In this document: positions 33,099-42,883 of the stretch, piece after piece | How positions within the stretch are numbered: position 1 is the first letter of the stretch | Layout: the number at the start of each line of letters is the position of its first letter | Assembly: GCF_009650215.1 (NCBI RefSeq) | Contig: NZ_CP045851.1 | Span: 2,073,001 to 2,137,000 of the forward strand | Reading direction: 5' to 3' | Length of the DNA: 64,000 nucleotides | Source of the DNA: Actinomarinicola tropica | GTDB taxonomy: Bacteria; Actinomycetota; Acidimicrobiia; Acidimicrobiales; SKKL01 | Made by a program: the position numbers and the translations under genes | The notes under the pieces: generated by a model | The model's database searches: none | What the model was told of the DNA's origin: nothing | What the model saw: the letters and a program-made list of their open reading frames with translations, nothing else

Positions 33099-33884
33099 TC
33101 AGCTGTCGCCGTGGCGCCACTGGACGATGCGGGCGAAGTCGTCAGCATCGAGGCTCGCGCCGCCGACGAGCGCTCCGTCGATGTCGGGCTGGGCCATCAG
33201 CTCGGCGGCGTTGCCCGGCTTCACCGACCCGCCGTACTGGATGCGCACGGCCTCGGCGGCGTCGCCCCCGGCGACCTCCCGCACCGTCGCCCGCACGAGG
33301 GCGCACGTGGCCTGGGCGTCGTCGGGCGTGGCCGTGCGGCCGGTGCCGATCGCCCAGATCGGCTCGTACGCGATCACCATCGCGCCGACCTGCTCGGCCT
33401 TCAGCCCCGCCAACCCGGCCCGCACCTGGCCGGACACCTTGTCCTCGGTGCCGCCGGCCTCGCGCTCCTCGAGGGTCTCCCCCACGCAGAGGATCGGGGT
33501 CATCTCGCTCTTCACGATCGCCCGCACCTTCTGGTTGACGACGTCGTCGGTCTCGCCGAACAGCTCACGGCGCTCGGAGTGGCCGGCGATCACGTAGGTG
33601 ACGTCGAGCTTGGCGAGCATCGGGGGGGCCACCTCGCCGGTGAACGCGCCCTTCTCCTCCCAGTGGCAGTTCTGGGCGCCGAGGGCGACGGGGATCTCCT
33701 CGCTCTGCAGGAGGGTCTGGATGGAGCGGAGGTCGGTGAACGGCGGGTGCACGGACACGTCGACGGCCTCGTAGTCGTCCTTCGTGAGGCGGTACGCCAG
33801 CTTCTGGACCGTCTGGATGGCCTCGAAGTGGTTGTGGTGCATCTTCCAGTTGCCACTGATGAGCGGCTTCCTGGGCTCAGGCAT
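33099..33884 (-). CDS. tpiA: Triosephosphate isomerase
   Basis: 261 residues, normal length. Glycolytic interconversion of dihydroxyacetone phosphate and glyceraldehyde 3-phosphate. Diagnostic residues: Asn/Lys in SGNWKMH (residues 10-16), catalytic His in IAGHSERRELFGE, catalytic Glu in VIAYEPIWAIGTG, and the phosphate loop IQYGGSVKPGNA. The start overlaps the end of pgk by 8 nt. Confidence 0.96.
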   Translation of the reverse strand: MPEPRKPLISGNWKMHHNHFEAIQTVQKLAYRLTKDDYEAVDVSVHPPFTDLRSIQTLLQSEEIPVALGAQNCHWEEKGAFTGEVAPPMLAKLDVTYVIAGHSERRELFGETDDVVNQKVRAIVKSEMTPILCVGETLEEREAGGTEDKVSGQVRAGLAGLKAEQVGAMVIAYEPIWAIGTGRTATPDDAQATCALVRATVREVAGGDAAEAVRIQYGGSVKPGNAAELMAQPDIDGALVGGASLDADDFARIVQWRHGDS

Positions 33885-34998
33885 TCGGGGCTCCCCTCAG
33901 GGCCTCCAGGCCCGGCAGGTCGCCCTGCTCGAGCAGCTCGAGCGACGCACCGCCGCCCGTCGAGATGTGGTCGATGTCACCTGCGAGCCCGAACTCGGCG
34001 ACCGCGGCGGCCGAATCCCCGCCACCGACGACCGTGAAGCCCTTGGCGTCGGCGACGGCCTGGGCCACGTGGCGGGTGCCGGCGGCGAAGCGCGGGTCCT
34101 CGAAGACGCCCATCGGGCCGTTCCAGAAGATCGTCCGGGCCTCGGCGATGACGTCGCCGAACTCGGCGGCGGTGCCGGGACCGATGTCGAGGCCCATCCA
34201 CCCGTCCGGGAGGCTCGTGCCCGCCTGGCGGACCTCTCCCCCGGCGTCGGGATCGCCGATCTTGCCGCCCGGGCCCAAGGCCGTGATGTCGGACGGCAGG
34301 TGGATCTTGCCCGACTCGAGGAGCCGCCGGCAGGTGTCGACCTGGTCCTCCTCGAGGAGGGACGAGCCCACCGACCGGCCCTGCGCGGCGAGGAACGTGA
34401 AGCACATCCCCCCACCGATGAGCAGGGTGTCGACGACGCCCATCAGCGCCTCGATCACCCCGAGCTTGTCGGAGACCTTCGATCCGCCGAGGATGGCGAC
34501 GAACGGCCGCTTGGGCTGCTCGCGCAGGCCGCCGAGGATCTCGACCTCCTTCGCGAGCAGCCGCCCCGCCGCCGAGGGCAGGAAGCGCGGCGGACCGACG
34601 ATCGACGCGTGGGCCCGGTGCGAGGCGCCGAAGGCGTCGTTCACGTAGAGGTCCTGGCCCTCGATCAGCCTCTGGACGAACGCCGGGTCGTCGGACGTCT
34701 CGCCCGGGTCGAACCGCAGGTTCTCGAGCAGCTCGACGCCGGGTGCGAGCTCGGCGAGCCGGGCCCGCACCGGCGCGACCGAGTACTGCGGATCCGGCGC
34801 GCCCTTGGGACGGCCCAGGTGGGTGCAGGCGGTGACCTGCGCCCCGTGCTCCTGCAGGAACTGAATGGTGGGCAGCGCGGCACGGATGCGCAGGTCGTCG
34901 GCGATCTCGCCGTCGCGCAGCGGGACGTTGAAGTCGGCGCGGAGGAGCACCCGGCGACCGTCCAGGTCGCCGAGGTCCTCCAGTCGGGGGACGCTCAC
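33877..34998 (-). CDS. pgk: Phosphoglycerate kinase
   Basis: 373 residues, slightly shorter than the usual ~390-400. Glycolytic ATP formation from 1,3-bisphosphoglycerate. Motifs: RRVLLRADFNVPL (N-terminal signature), HLGRPKGAPDPQYS, LENLRFDPGE, YVNDAFGASHRAHAS, GGSKVSDKLGVI and the nucleotide site FWNGPMGVFE with VVGGGDSAAAV. It lies 10 nt behind gap and overlaps tpiA; one operon. Confidence 0.96.
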   Translation of the reverse strand: MSVPRLEDLGDLDGRRVLLRADFNVPLRDGEIADDLRIRAALPTIQFLQEHGAQVTACTHLGRPKGAPDPQYSVAPVRARLAELAPGVELLENLRFDPGETSDDPAFVQRLIEGQDLYVNDAFGASHRAHASIVGPPRFLPSAAGRLLAKEVEILGGLREQPKRPFVAILGGSKVSDKLGVIEALMGVVDTLLIGGGMCFTFLAAQGRSVGSSLLEEDQVDTCRRLLESGKIHLPSDITALGPGGKIGDPDAGGEVRQAGTSLPDGWMGLDIGPGTAAEFGDVIAEARTIFWNGPMGVFEDPRFAAGTRHVAQAVADAKGFTVVGGGDSAAAVAEFGLAGDIDHISTGGGASLELLEQGDLPGLEALRGAPNA

Positions 34999-35008
34999 GG
35001 TCGCCCGA

Positions 35009-36055
<1,047 letters not shown>

Positions 36056-36064
36056 CTATCCGAC

Positions 36065-36083
36065 CACGTCGCGTGACGACGTG
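36065..36083. terminator. Short hairpin between rapZ and gap
   Basis: CACGTCG / CGACGTG, a 7-bp stem with loop CGTGA, in the 81-nt space between the rapZ stop and the gap start. It could be a weak terminator for rapZ or an operator in the gap promoter. Confidence 0.3.
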
Positions 36084-36103
36084 CCAACGCGTCGGCCGGT
36101 GGG

Positions 36104-36958
36104 TCAGCGGTCGATGTCGCGGTGCGACACCGTGGGTGCGTGGCCGTGAGCGGCGAGGCGCTCGGCCATGGCCTCGGCCAGGGCGACCGATCGGTGCCGA
36201 CCCCCGGTGCAGCCGAACGCCACGGTGAGGTACGACTTTCCCTCCCGCACGAACGCCGGGAGGACGAGCTCGAAGAGGTCGTCGAGGCGGGCCATGAACT
36301 CGGCGGTCTGCGGCTGCTCCATGACGTAGTCGCGCACCGGGGCGTCGAGCCCGCTCAACGGGCGCAGCTCGTCCACCCAGTGCGGGTTGGGCAGGAAGCG
36401 GCAGTCGATCACCATGTCGACGTCGAGCGGGAGCCCGTTCTTGTACCCGAACGAGATCACCTGGGTTCGCATGAGCGAACCGGGGTCGATCTCGGCGGCG
36501 AAGAGGTCGACGAGGCGCTCCCGGAGCTGGTGCACGTTGAGGTCCGATGTGTCGACGACCACGTCGGCCTCGGCCTTCACCGGGTCGAGCAGCGTGCGCT
36601 CGCGCTCGATGGCGTCGGCGAGACCCAGCTCGTCGCCGAGCGGGTGACGGCGCCGCGTGCCCTCGTAGCGACGGACGAGGACCTCGGTGGTGGCCTCCAG
36701 GAACAGGATGCGCACGGGCGTGTGACCGGCCCGCACCTGCCGCAGGGCCGGGAGCACCTCGTCGAACCCCGGGCCGGTGCCGACGGCGAGCGCCACCTTC
36801 TCGTACTCGCCACCCGGCGTGGAGGCCAGCTCGGCGACCTTCGGGATGAGCTGCGGCGGGAGGTTGTCGATGACGAACCAGGCCATGTCCTCGAGGTGGT
36901 TCGCGGCCTCGGACCGCCCGGCGCCGGAGAGCCCGGCGATGACGATGAACTCGCTCAC
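36104..36958 (-). CDS. rapZ: RNase adapter/nucleotide-binding protein RapZ
   Basis: 284 residues from the GTG at 36958. Walker A-like IAGLSGAGRSEAAN at the N-terminus, LFLEATTEVLVRRYEGTRRRHPL in the middle, and the highly conserved C-terminal GCTGGRHRSVALAE. In proteobacteria RapZ steers RNase E on a small RNA; in actinobacteria the same protein (YvcJ-like) binds nucleotides and its role is less clear. Longer upstream starts in this frame are Arg-rich and overlap the methyltransferase gene, so they were rejected. Confidence 0.93.
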   Translation of the reverse strand: MSEFIVIAGLSGAGRSEAANHLEDMAWFVIDNLPPQLIPKVAELASTPGGEYEKVALAVGTGPGFDEVLPALRQVRAGHTPVRILFLEATTEVLVRRYEGTRRRHPLGDELGLADAIERERTLLDPVKAEADVVVDTSDLNVHQLRERLVDLFAAEIDPGSLMRTQVISFGYKNGLPLDVDMVIDCRFLPNPHWVDELRPLSGLDAPVRDYVMEQPQTAEFMARLDDLFELVLPAFVREGKSYLTVAFGCTGGRHRSVALAEAMAERLAAHGHAPTVSHRDIDR

Positions 36959-37008
36959 GTGTCCTGCCTGCACCTCGCTGGGCTCACGTGCCCGACCGTA
37001 GTGGCCGC

Positions 37009-37746
37009 TCAGTCCGATCGTCGGCACCGCAGCAGGAGCAGGCGCGGGATCGTCGCGGCCGCCTCGTACTCCGACGCTCGTGCGAGGAACCCCGGCGGAG
37101 GCGCGGGCTCCTCCATCCGTGTGAGCACGAGCCCCGCGTCCGCGAGCGCGTTGACGTACCGGCTGAGCGGCCGGTGGATGAAGGGGATGAAGACGTCCTT
37201 CTCCACCTCCTCCACCGATTCGTCCTCGACGAGGTAGGGACCGATCCTCCAGTACTGCTCGGGCGGGTCGAGGATCTGGTCGTCGATCCAGCCGCTGCCC
37301 GGGGTCTGGAGCAGCGGGTGGTTGAGGAAGAACAGGAACCGCCCGCCCGGTCGGAGCACCCGCGCGACCTCGGCGATGGCGTCGTCCACGTCGACGATGT
37401 GCTCGAACACCAGGCAGGCCACCGCGGTGTCGAAGCTGGCGTCCGCGAAGGGCAGCGCGGCCGCACCGGCGCGGGCGTAGACCGGGCCGCCTCCACGCCG
37501 CTCGGCCTCGACGACCTGCGCCCATGTGGGATCGACGCCGACGACCCGCCGCGCTCCCCCTCGCACGGCAAGGCGGGCGATCTGGCCCTCTCCGCACCCG
37601 ATGTCGAGCACGTCGACGGCCCCGGCCATGTGCTCCGCCGCCAGGGGCAAGATCTGTTCCTCGTACTCCGGGTCGGCGCCCTCGGAGAAGCCGTCCTGCC
37701 ACCAGCCGGCGTGGGCCTCCCAGAGGTCCTCGTCGTGCTCAGCCAC
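37009..37746 (-). CDS. Class I SAM-dependent methyltransferase
   Basis: 245 residues from a GTG. Motif I VLDIGCGEGQIARLA (~46-60), acidic ribose-binding end of strand 2 GVDPTW, ALPFADASFDTAVACLVFEH and VARVLRPGGRFLFFLNHP, as in UbiE/methyltransf_11 enzymes. Substrate unknown. The start overlaps the end of the thioesterase gene by 8 nt, so the pair is likely one operon. Confidence 0.87.
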   Translation of the reverse strand: MAEHDEDLWEAHAGWWQDGFSEGADPEYEEQILPLAAEHMAGAVDVLDIGCGEGQIARLAVRGGARRVVGVDPTWAQVVEAERRGGGPVYARAGAAALPFADASFDTAVACLVFEHIVDVDDAIAEVARVLRPGGRFLFFLNHPLLQTPGSGWIDDQILDPPEQYWRIGPYLVEDESVEEVEKDVFIPFIHRPLSRYVNALADAGLVLTRMEEPAPPPGFLARASEYEAAATIPRLLLLRCRRSD

Positions 37747-38533
37747 GGATCCTCACGATCGTGGACTGGCTGGCGGTGCCGAGCAGGGTGCCGTCCTCGG
37801 CCCACTGGTGCACGAGGCCGTGGGCGAACCCGTTGGCGATGGCGTGGATGCGGATGTCGAGCAGAATCCACTCGGTGGGCACCGGACGGGCGATGCGGAT
37901 GGTGTTGTCGAGGCTGTTGCCGCCGGCGTCGCGGGCGAGCGTGGCGCCGATGCCCCCGGGGACGAAGTCACCGAGAACGCCGAGGGTGGCCGCGCTCGTG
38001 TCGACGCCGGCGGGCATGCGAACCCACAGGGCGGATCGACCGTCGACGGTCGCGTCCAGGTGGGACCCGTCGGCCCGGAGCGCGACTCGCTCCTCGAGCC
38101 GGCTCATGATCCAGTCACCCTCCATGTGGCGGTGACGAGTACGTCGGGGGCAGTCGTCCGGCGGTTCAACGTCGGGGCGCGTGGCCCACTGGCCGGACGC
38201 CTCGACGTCGCGCTCCCCCAGGGCGGCGTTGACCGTCAAGATCTCGGTGTCGCCGACGTGCGCCACCGCACGGGCCTGGGTGACCGACCGGCCGGCGGCG
38301 GCGACTCGCACGTCGATGTCCACGATCGACGGCGGCTGGGCGTAGGACAGGTACTGGGCCGTGGCCCAGATGAGCGGACGACCCGTGGTGCCTTCGAGGG
38401 CGGCGATCGCTGCGCCGAGCCCGCACCCCCCGAAGAGGAAGTTCCCCGGCGTGCTGATGCCGGGCGTGACGGGGAGGATCCAGCGGTTGGGGTTGTGCGT
38501 GGGTTCGAGGCCCAGCCACTCACGAGCGTCCAT
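37739..38533 (-). CDS. TesB-like acyl-CoA thioesterase (double hotdog)
   Basis: 264 residues from the ATG at 38533. Two hotdog-type halves: GNFLFGGCGLGAAIAALE with ATAQYLSYAQPPSIVDIDV in the first, and PGGIGATLARDAGGNSLDNTIRI with FAHGLVHQWAEDGTLLGTASQ in the second. The latter is the thioesterase-family 'action' strand pattern with Asp/Thr/Gln. Likely hydrolyses acyl-CoA or a related thioester. Divergent from the membrane-protein operon (56 nt between starts). Confidence 0.82.
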   Translation of the reverse strand: MDAREWLGLEPTHNPNRWILPVTPGISTPGNFLFGGCGLGAAIAALEGTTGRPLIWATAQYLSYAQPPSIVDIDVRVAAAGRSVTQARAVAHVGDTEILTVNAALGERDVEASGQWATRPDVEPPDDCPRRTRHRHMEGDWIMSRLEERVALRADGSHLDATVDGRSALWVRMPAGVDTSAATLGVLGDFVPGGIGATLARDAGGNSLDNTIRIARPVPTEWILLDIRIHAIANGFAHGLVHQWAEDGTLLGTASQSTIVRIRG

Positions 38534-38589
38534 CGGGACCCGATCGTACGGCCCGTTCAGGACTGCCCCGTACGTGCCGATGGAGCACC

Positions 38590-38964
38590 GTGAGGAGCAC
38601 CGGGCAGACGATCGGCGATCCGCTCGAGGCCGCGCATCGATCCCTCCCGCCACGCTGGCGCGTCGCTCTGACCGCAGCGATCCTCGCCATCGCCGTCGGT
38701 CCAGCGGTCCTCCACATCACCGATGCCGGTCCAGAGAAGCTCAGATGGCGGATGTACGCCGACGCGGCGCACCTGAACATCCGATACGAGACGATCGACG
38801 GGGCCGGTGGCGTCCACACCATCGACCTCGACCGACTCGACCGCTGGACGGCCGCGCAGCACCGAGGCCCCGATCTCCCCCGGACCCTCTGCCGCCAGGT
38901 CGCCGGCGCGGCCGCCGTTCGGCGGATCGTCGGCGATCGCATCGAGGAGGTCTGGGAGTGCTGA
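38590..38964 (+). CDS. Hypothetical membrane-anchored protein
   Basis: 124 residues from a GTG. One membrane helix (residues ~26-43, ALTAAILAIAVGPAVLHI), then a soluble domain of ~80 residues beginning LRWRMYADAAHLNIRYE. No family recognised. It is the first of four genes joined by GTGA/ATGA overlaps. Its soluble part resembles in style the third gene's soluble domain, suggesting related extracytoplasmic subunits. Confidence 0.65.
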   Translation: MRSTGQTIGDPLEAAHRSLPPRWRVALTAAILAIAVGPAVLHITDAGPEKLRWRMYADAAHLNIRYETIDGAGGVHTIDLDRLDRWTAAQHRGPDLPRTLCRQVAGAAAVRRIVGDRIEEVWEC

Positions 38965-39668
38965 CCGCTCGCCGCCGATCGTCCCAGCTCCTCGGGGCTG
39001 CGGTCGCTCTCAAGGGGATCGCCTGGGTCGGAAGCCACCCGGCGAGCGCAGCGTGCTTCATCCTGCTCGGCCTCATCATCGCGGTCCGTCGACACGTGCG
39101 CGCGGCTGCGGCGATGGCCAGCGCCCTCGCGTGGATCATCACCATCGAAGGGCAGGACGCGTCCCATCACCTCGCTCTCATGGCGCTGCTGACGGGCTAC
39201 CTGGCCCTCGCCGGCGACCCTGGGGACGCCGACGTGCTCCAGCCGACCGAGATCCTGCACATGGTCCAGATCTCGAGCGTCTACCTCTACGGCGCCCTGT
39301 GGAAGCTCAACCCGGAGTTCCTGTCCGGTTCGGTGGTCGGCGTCGAATGGGAGCTCTCCTGGTTGTTCGGGCCCAGTGGTGCGCCACCGGCGCTCACTGC
39401 TGCGGCGGCGATCGCCACGATCGTGGCCGAGCTCTTCATCGCGCTGACCCTGTGGCTCGCACGCCTGCCACTCGTCGTGACCGGTGCTGCGATGCTCGCC
39501 ATCCACGGAGGCATGGTGCTCACCATCGGGATGGACCCGGCCACGACCCTCGAGCTGCTGGCCTTCGGCGCGATGACCGCCTCGGCCCTGCCCTTCTTCG
39601 CAACACTGCGGCCGCGCCGCGGCAGTCCGTCGATCCGGACCTCGATCTCGATCCGCACCAGCTCATGA
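38958..39668 (+). CDS. HTTM-like multi-pass membrane protein
   Basis: 236 residues from a GTG that overlaps the upstream gene by 7 nt. About six hydrophobic helices. The segment MVQISSVYLYGALWKLNPEF resembles the HTTM (horizontally transferred transmembrane) domain, related to vitamin-K-dependent carboxylase membrane cores. Catalytic residues cannot be assigned. Part of a four-gene operon of unknown role. Confidence 0.6.
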   Translation: MLTARRRSSQLLGAAVALKGIAWVGSHPASAACFILLGLIIAVRRHVRAAAAMASALAWIITIEGQDASHHLALMALLTGYLALAGDPGDADVLQPTEILHMVQISSVYLYGALWKLNPEFLSGSVVGVEWELSWLFGPSGAPPALTAAAAIATIVAELFIALTLWLARLPLVVTGAAMLAIHGGMVLTIGMDPATTLELLAFGAMTASALPFFATLRPRRGSPSIRTSISIRTSS

Positions 39669-40099
39669 GCCATACCAGTCGCCCCCGGCGCGACCTCGCG
39701 CTCTCCCTGCTCGTGCCGCTCCTGCTCAGCACCGTTGCGCTGACCCAGATCGCTCGGGCGCACGTCCTCGACCAGTCACCCTGGTCGGGCGCGGGCTTCG
39801 GCATGTTCGCTCAGATCGACGGCGAGACCACGCGCACAGTGCGCGGCTGGATCGTCGAAGACGGCGCGACGACGGCGGTGCCGATCCCAGCCGACCTCGA
39901 GCGGGCTGCGTTCGAGCTCGCCGTCGTGCCGACCGAGGAACGAGCCGACGAGCTCGCCCGGCGCTGGCGTCGACAGATCGGTGCGCCCGAGTCGGCATCG
40001 ATGCGCGTCGAGGTCTGGGGGTTGACCGTCGAGGACAGCGACGGTGACCACCTCGGCCTGGCGACCGAGCGGATGCTCGCCGTCGAGGCGAACCCGTGA
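39665..40099 (+). CDS. Hypothetical single-pass membrane protein
   Basis: 144 residues, ATG overlapping the previous stop. One membrane helix near the N-terminus (LALSLLVPLLLSTVALTQIA), then a soluble domain including SGAGFGMFAQIDGETTRTVRGW. The phrase GFGMFA next to an HTTM gene is often found in partner proteins of such membrane enzymes. Function unknown. Confidence 0.65.
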   Translation: MSHTSRPRRDLALSLLVPLLLSTVALTQIARAHVLDQSPWSGAGFGMFAQIDGETTRTVRGWIVEDGATTAVPIPADLERAAFELAVVPTEERADELARRWRRQIGAPESASMRVEVWGLTVEDSDGDHLGLATERMLAVEANP

Positions 40100-40971
40100 C
40101 GACCACCACCCGGGCGTCGCTCATCCCTCGGCCGCGCGAGCTCCTCGCCGGCCCCACCGCAGACCTCCTCTGCACGCTCACCCTCGTCGTCGTGGTGCTC
40201 AACACCGACGAGGACCCTGCGGTGTTCCTCCTCGCCGTCGGCGGCCTCGTCGTCGGGCTGCTGCGACCGGCCTGGGCGCGTCACCCCGCGTGGTGGCTCG
40301 CCGTCGGGGCGGTTCTCGCCCTGCGGCAGATCACCGCCTGGGAGGGCGTCGACAACCACGTGGTCGTCACCACCTACTGGTGCCTCGCACTCGGCGTCTG
40401 CCTGCTCGCGTCCGACCCGACCCGCGCCATCGGTCGCTCTGCACGGCTCCTCATCGGGCTCGTGTTCGGCTTCGCTGTGGCGTGGAAGATCATGAGCCCT
40501 GACTTCCTCAACGGGGACTTCTTCCGCTACACGCTGCTCGCGGACGAACGGTTCGAGTTCGTGACCCGGCACCTCGGCGGCGTCAGCACCACCGCCTACG
40601 AGCGCAATCAAGCCGAGCTTGCGTCCTTGCACGCGGCGGCTCCCGATGCGCGCACCGCCCAGCTGGACCTCGGCCCCCGCGTCAGCACGATGGCGGTGGC
40701 GATGACCTGGTTCGCAGTCGTCACCGAGAGCGCCATCGCCGCCACCCACCTCGCGCCGCTACCTCCGGCCCGGACGTGGTGGCGTCCCGCGACCCTCCTC
40801 TTCTTCTGCGCCGGCACGTACCTCGTCGTCCCGGTGGGCGGGTTCGGCTGCCTCCTCGTGACGATGGCCCTGGCCGACAGCACGCTCGCCCGCCGGTGGC
40901 GCGCTGCGCTGCTGTGGCTGTTCGCAGGCCTGGTCCTCTACGGACCGCTCTGGCGGGTTGCGTTCGGTTGA
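40096..40971 (+). CDS. Multi-pass membrane protein, HTTM-related
   Basis: 291 residues from a GTG overlapping the upstream stop. Roughly seven hydrophobic helices; LLIGLVFGFAVAWKIMSPDFLNG corresponds to the YxxAxxKxxxxF region of the second gene, so the two membrane proteins are probably homologous. A luminal loop of ~60 residues follows. Its end overlaps the convergent uvrC by 34 nt. Function unknown. Confidence 0.65.
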   Translation: MTTTTRASLIPRPRELLAGPTADLLCTLTLVVVVLNTDEDPAVFLLAVGGLVVGLLRPAWARHPAWWLAVGAVLALRQITAWEGVDNHVVVTTYWCLALGVCLLASDPTRAIGRSARLLIGLVFGFAVAWKIMSPDFLNGDFFRYTLLADERFEFVTRHLGGVSTTAYERNQAELASLHAAAPDARTAQLDLGPRVSTMAVAMTWFAVVTESAIAATHLAPLPPARTWWRPATLLFFCAGTYLVVPVGGFGCLLVTMALADSTLARRWRAALLWLFAGLVLYGPLWRVAFG

Positions 40972-42842
40972 GCACCGGACGCCGGTGGCCCGTGGACCTT
41001 CTCGTAGATCGCGTCGGCGACGGCGTCGGGTAGCCAGGACAAGCCCCTCAGGGTGTCGAGCGACGCCCGCTTCACCGCCGTGACGCCGCCCAACTCCTTG
41101 ACGAGCCGCTTCTTGCGGGTCGGACCGAGACCGGGGATGTCGTCGAGCACGGATCTGGTCATCCTCCTCCCACGCAGCTGGCGGTGGTAGGTGATGGCGA
41201 AGCGGTGGCTCTCGTCGCGGATCCGCTGGAGGAGGTAGAGCGCCTCTGACTGGCGCGGCAGGCGCACCGGGTCGGGCTGGCCAGGGAGGAAGACCTCCTC
41301 GAACTGCTTGGCCAGCGAGGCCACCGGGATCTCGTCGTCCAGGCCGAGCTCCTGGAGCACCCGGACGGCGACGTTCAGCTGGCCCTTGCCGCCGTCGACG
41401 ACGAGGAGGTTCGGCGGGTAGCTGAACCGGCCCTCCCGCTCCGAGACCGGCGTCTCCCGCTCCTGCAGGTAGTTGCGGAAGCGGCGGGTGAGGACCTCCT
41501 CCATGGCCGCGAAGTCGTCGTTGCCGGCCACGTCGCGGATCTTGAACCGCCGGTACTCGCTCTTCTTCGGGAGGCCGTCCTCGACGACGACCATCGAGCC
41601 CACGTAGTCGGTGCCCTGGATGTGGCTCATGTCGAAGCACTCGATGCGCAGCGGCGCCTCGGGCAGGCCGAGCTGCTCCTGCAGCTCGTTCAGGGCCTGG
41701 GCCCGCGCGTTGTGGTCCGACGCGCGGCGCAGCCGGTGCCGGACGAGCTCCTCGGAGGCGTTGCGTGTGACGGTCTCGAGCAGGGTGCGCTTGTCGCCCC
41801 GCTGGGGCACCCGGACCTGGACCTTCGAGCCGCGCAGCTCGCACAGCCACCGCTCGTAGAGGTCGTCGTCCTCGGAAGGGGTGGGCACGAGCACCACCTT
41901 CGGGAAGCCGAGCGGCGGGTAGTCGTAGTAGAGCCCCTCGAGCACGTTCCCGACGAGCTCCTCGGCGGTGAGGTCCTCCACCTTGTCGATGACGAACCCC
42001 TTGCGCCCGACGACCCGGCCGCCACGGACGAAGAACACCTGCACCGCGGCCTCGAGCTCGTCGTCGGCGATGCCGATCACGTCGAGGTCCTCGCTGCGGT
42101 CGGCGACCATCTGCTGCTTCTCGATGGCCTTGCGGACGCTGCCGAGGCGGTCCCGCAGGCGCGCCGCCAGCTCGAACTCGAGCTCGCCCGCCGCGTCCCG
42201 CATCTGGGCCTCGAGATCCCTCACGACCTCGTCGGTGTCGCCGTCGAGGAACCGGCTGAGCTCCTCGACCAGCTCGTCGTAGCGCTCCTTCGAGACCGCA
42301 TCGACGCAGGGGGCGGAGCACTTCTCGATGTGGCCGAGGAGGCAGGGGCGCCCGATGCGTTCGTGGTGCCTGAACTTGTTGTCGGAGCACGTGCGGATCG
42401 GGAACGTGCGCAGGAGCAGGTCGAGCGTCTCGCGGATGGCGTAGGCGTGGCCGTAGGGGCCCCAGTAGCGCACGCCCTTGCGCTTCGACCCCCGCATGAC
42501 CATGGCGCGGGGCCAGTCATCCGACATCGTGATGGCGAGGAACGGGTAGCTCTTGTCGTCCACCAGGCGGACGTTGAAGCGGGGCCGGTGCTCCTTGATG
42601 AGGTTGTACTCGAGCATGAGGGCCTCGACGTCGTTGCGGACCTGGATCCACTCGACGGTCTCGGCCGTGGCGACCATCTGCGCCGTGCGCGGCGGGAGGT
42701 TGCGGGGGTTCTGGAAGTAGTTCGAGAGCCGCTGGCGCAGCGACTTGGCCTTGCCGACGTAGATCACGCGGCCGTGTGCGTCCTTGAACTGGTAGGACCC
42801 GGGCGAGTCGGGGATCGTGCCGGCCGGCGGTCGTTGCACCAC
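40938..42842 (-). CDS. uvrC: Excinuclease ABC subunit C
   Basis: 634 residues, complete. GIY-YIG nuclease (GSYQFKDAHGRVIYVGKAKSL), Cys-containing linker (CLLGHIEKCSAPC), UVR motif region, C-terminal RNase-H-like nuclease (IECFDMSHIQGTDYVGSMV, then LLVVDGGKGQLNVAV) and helix-hairpin-helix end (LDDIPGLGPTRKKRLV). It makes both incisions around UvrAB-bound DNA damage. An SOS box lies just upstream of its GTG start. Confidence 0.96.
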   Translation of the reverse strand: MVQRPPAGTIPDSPGSYQFKDAHGRVIYVGKAKSLRQRLSNYFQNPRNLPPRTAQMVATAETVEWIQVRNDVEALMLEYNLIKEHRPRFNVRLVDDKSYPFLAITMSDDWPRAMVMRGSKRKGVRYWGPYGHAYAIRETLDLLLRTFPIRTCSDNKFRHHERIGRPCLLGHIEKCSAPCVDAVSKERYDELVEELSRFLDGDTDEVVRDLEAQMRDAAGELEFELAARLRDRLGSVRKAIEKQQMVADRSEDLDVIGIADDELEAAVQVFFVRGGRVVGRKGFVIDKVEDLTAEELVGNVLEGLYYDYPPLGFPKVVLVPTPSEDDDLYERWLCELRGSKVQVRVPQRGDKRTLLETVTRNASEELVRHRLRRASDHNARAQALNELQEQLGLPEAPLRIECFDMSHIQGTDYVGSMVVVEDGLPKKSEYRRFKIRDVAGNDDFAAMEEVLTRRFRNYLQERETPVSEREGRFSYPPNLLVVDGGKGQLNVAVRVLQELGLDDEIPVASLAKQFEEVFLPGQPDPVRLPRQSEALYLLQRIRDESHRFAITYHRQLRGRRMTRSVLDDIPGLGPTRKKRLVKELGGVTAVKRASLDTLRGLSWLPDAVADAIYEKVHGPPASGAQPNATRQSGP

Positions 42843-42855
42843 ACCCCGAGGCTAG

Positions 42856-42869
42856 CGAACGGTTGTTCG
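42856..42869. promoter_or_regulatory. LexA (SOS) box upstream of uvrC
   Basis: CGAAC-GGTT-GTTCG, a perfect match to the actinobacterial/Gram-positive SOS consensus CGAAC-N4-GTTCG. It lies 14-27 nt before the uvrC start in the 41-nt gap behind the upstream gene. LexA repression of uvrC is inferred. Confidence 0.75.
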
Positions 42870-42883
42870 GCCGCGGACCTGCC

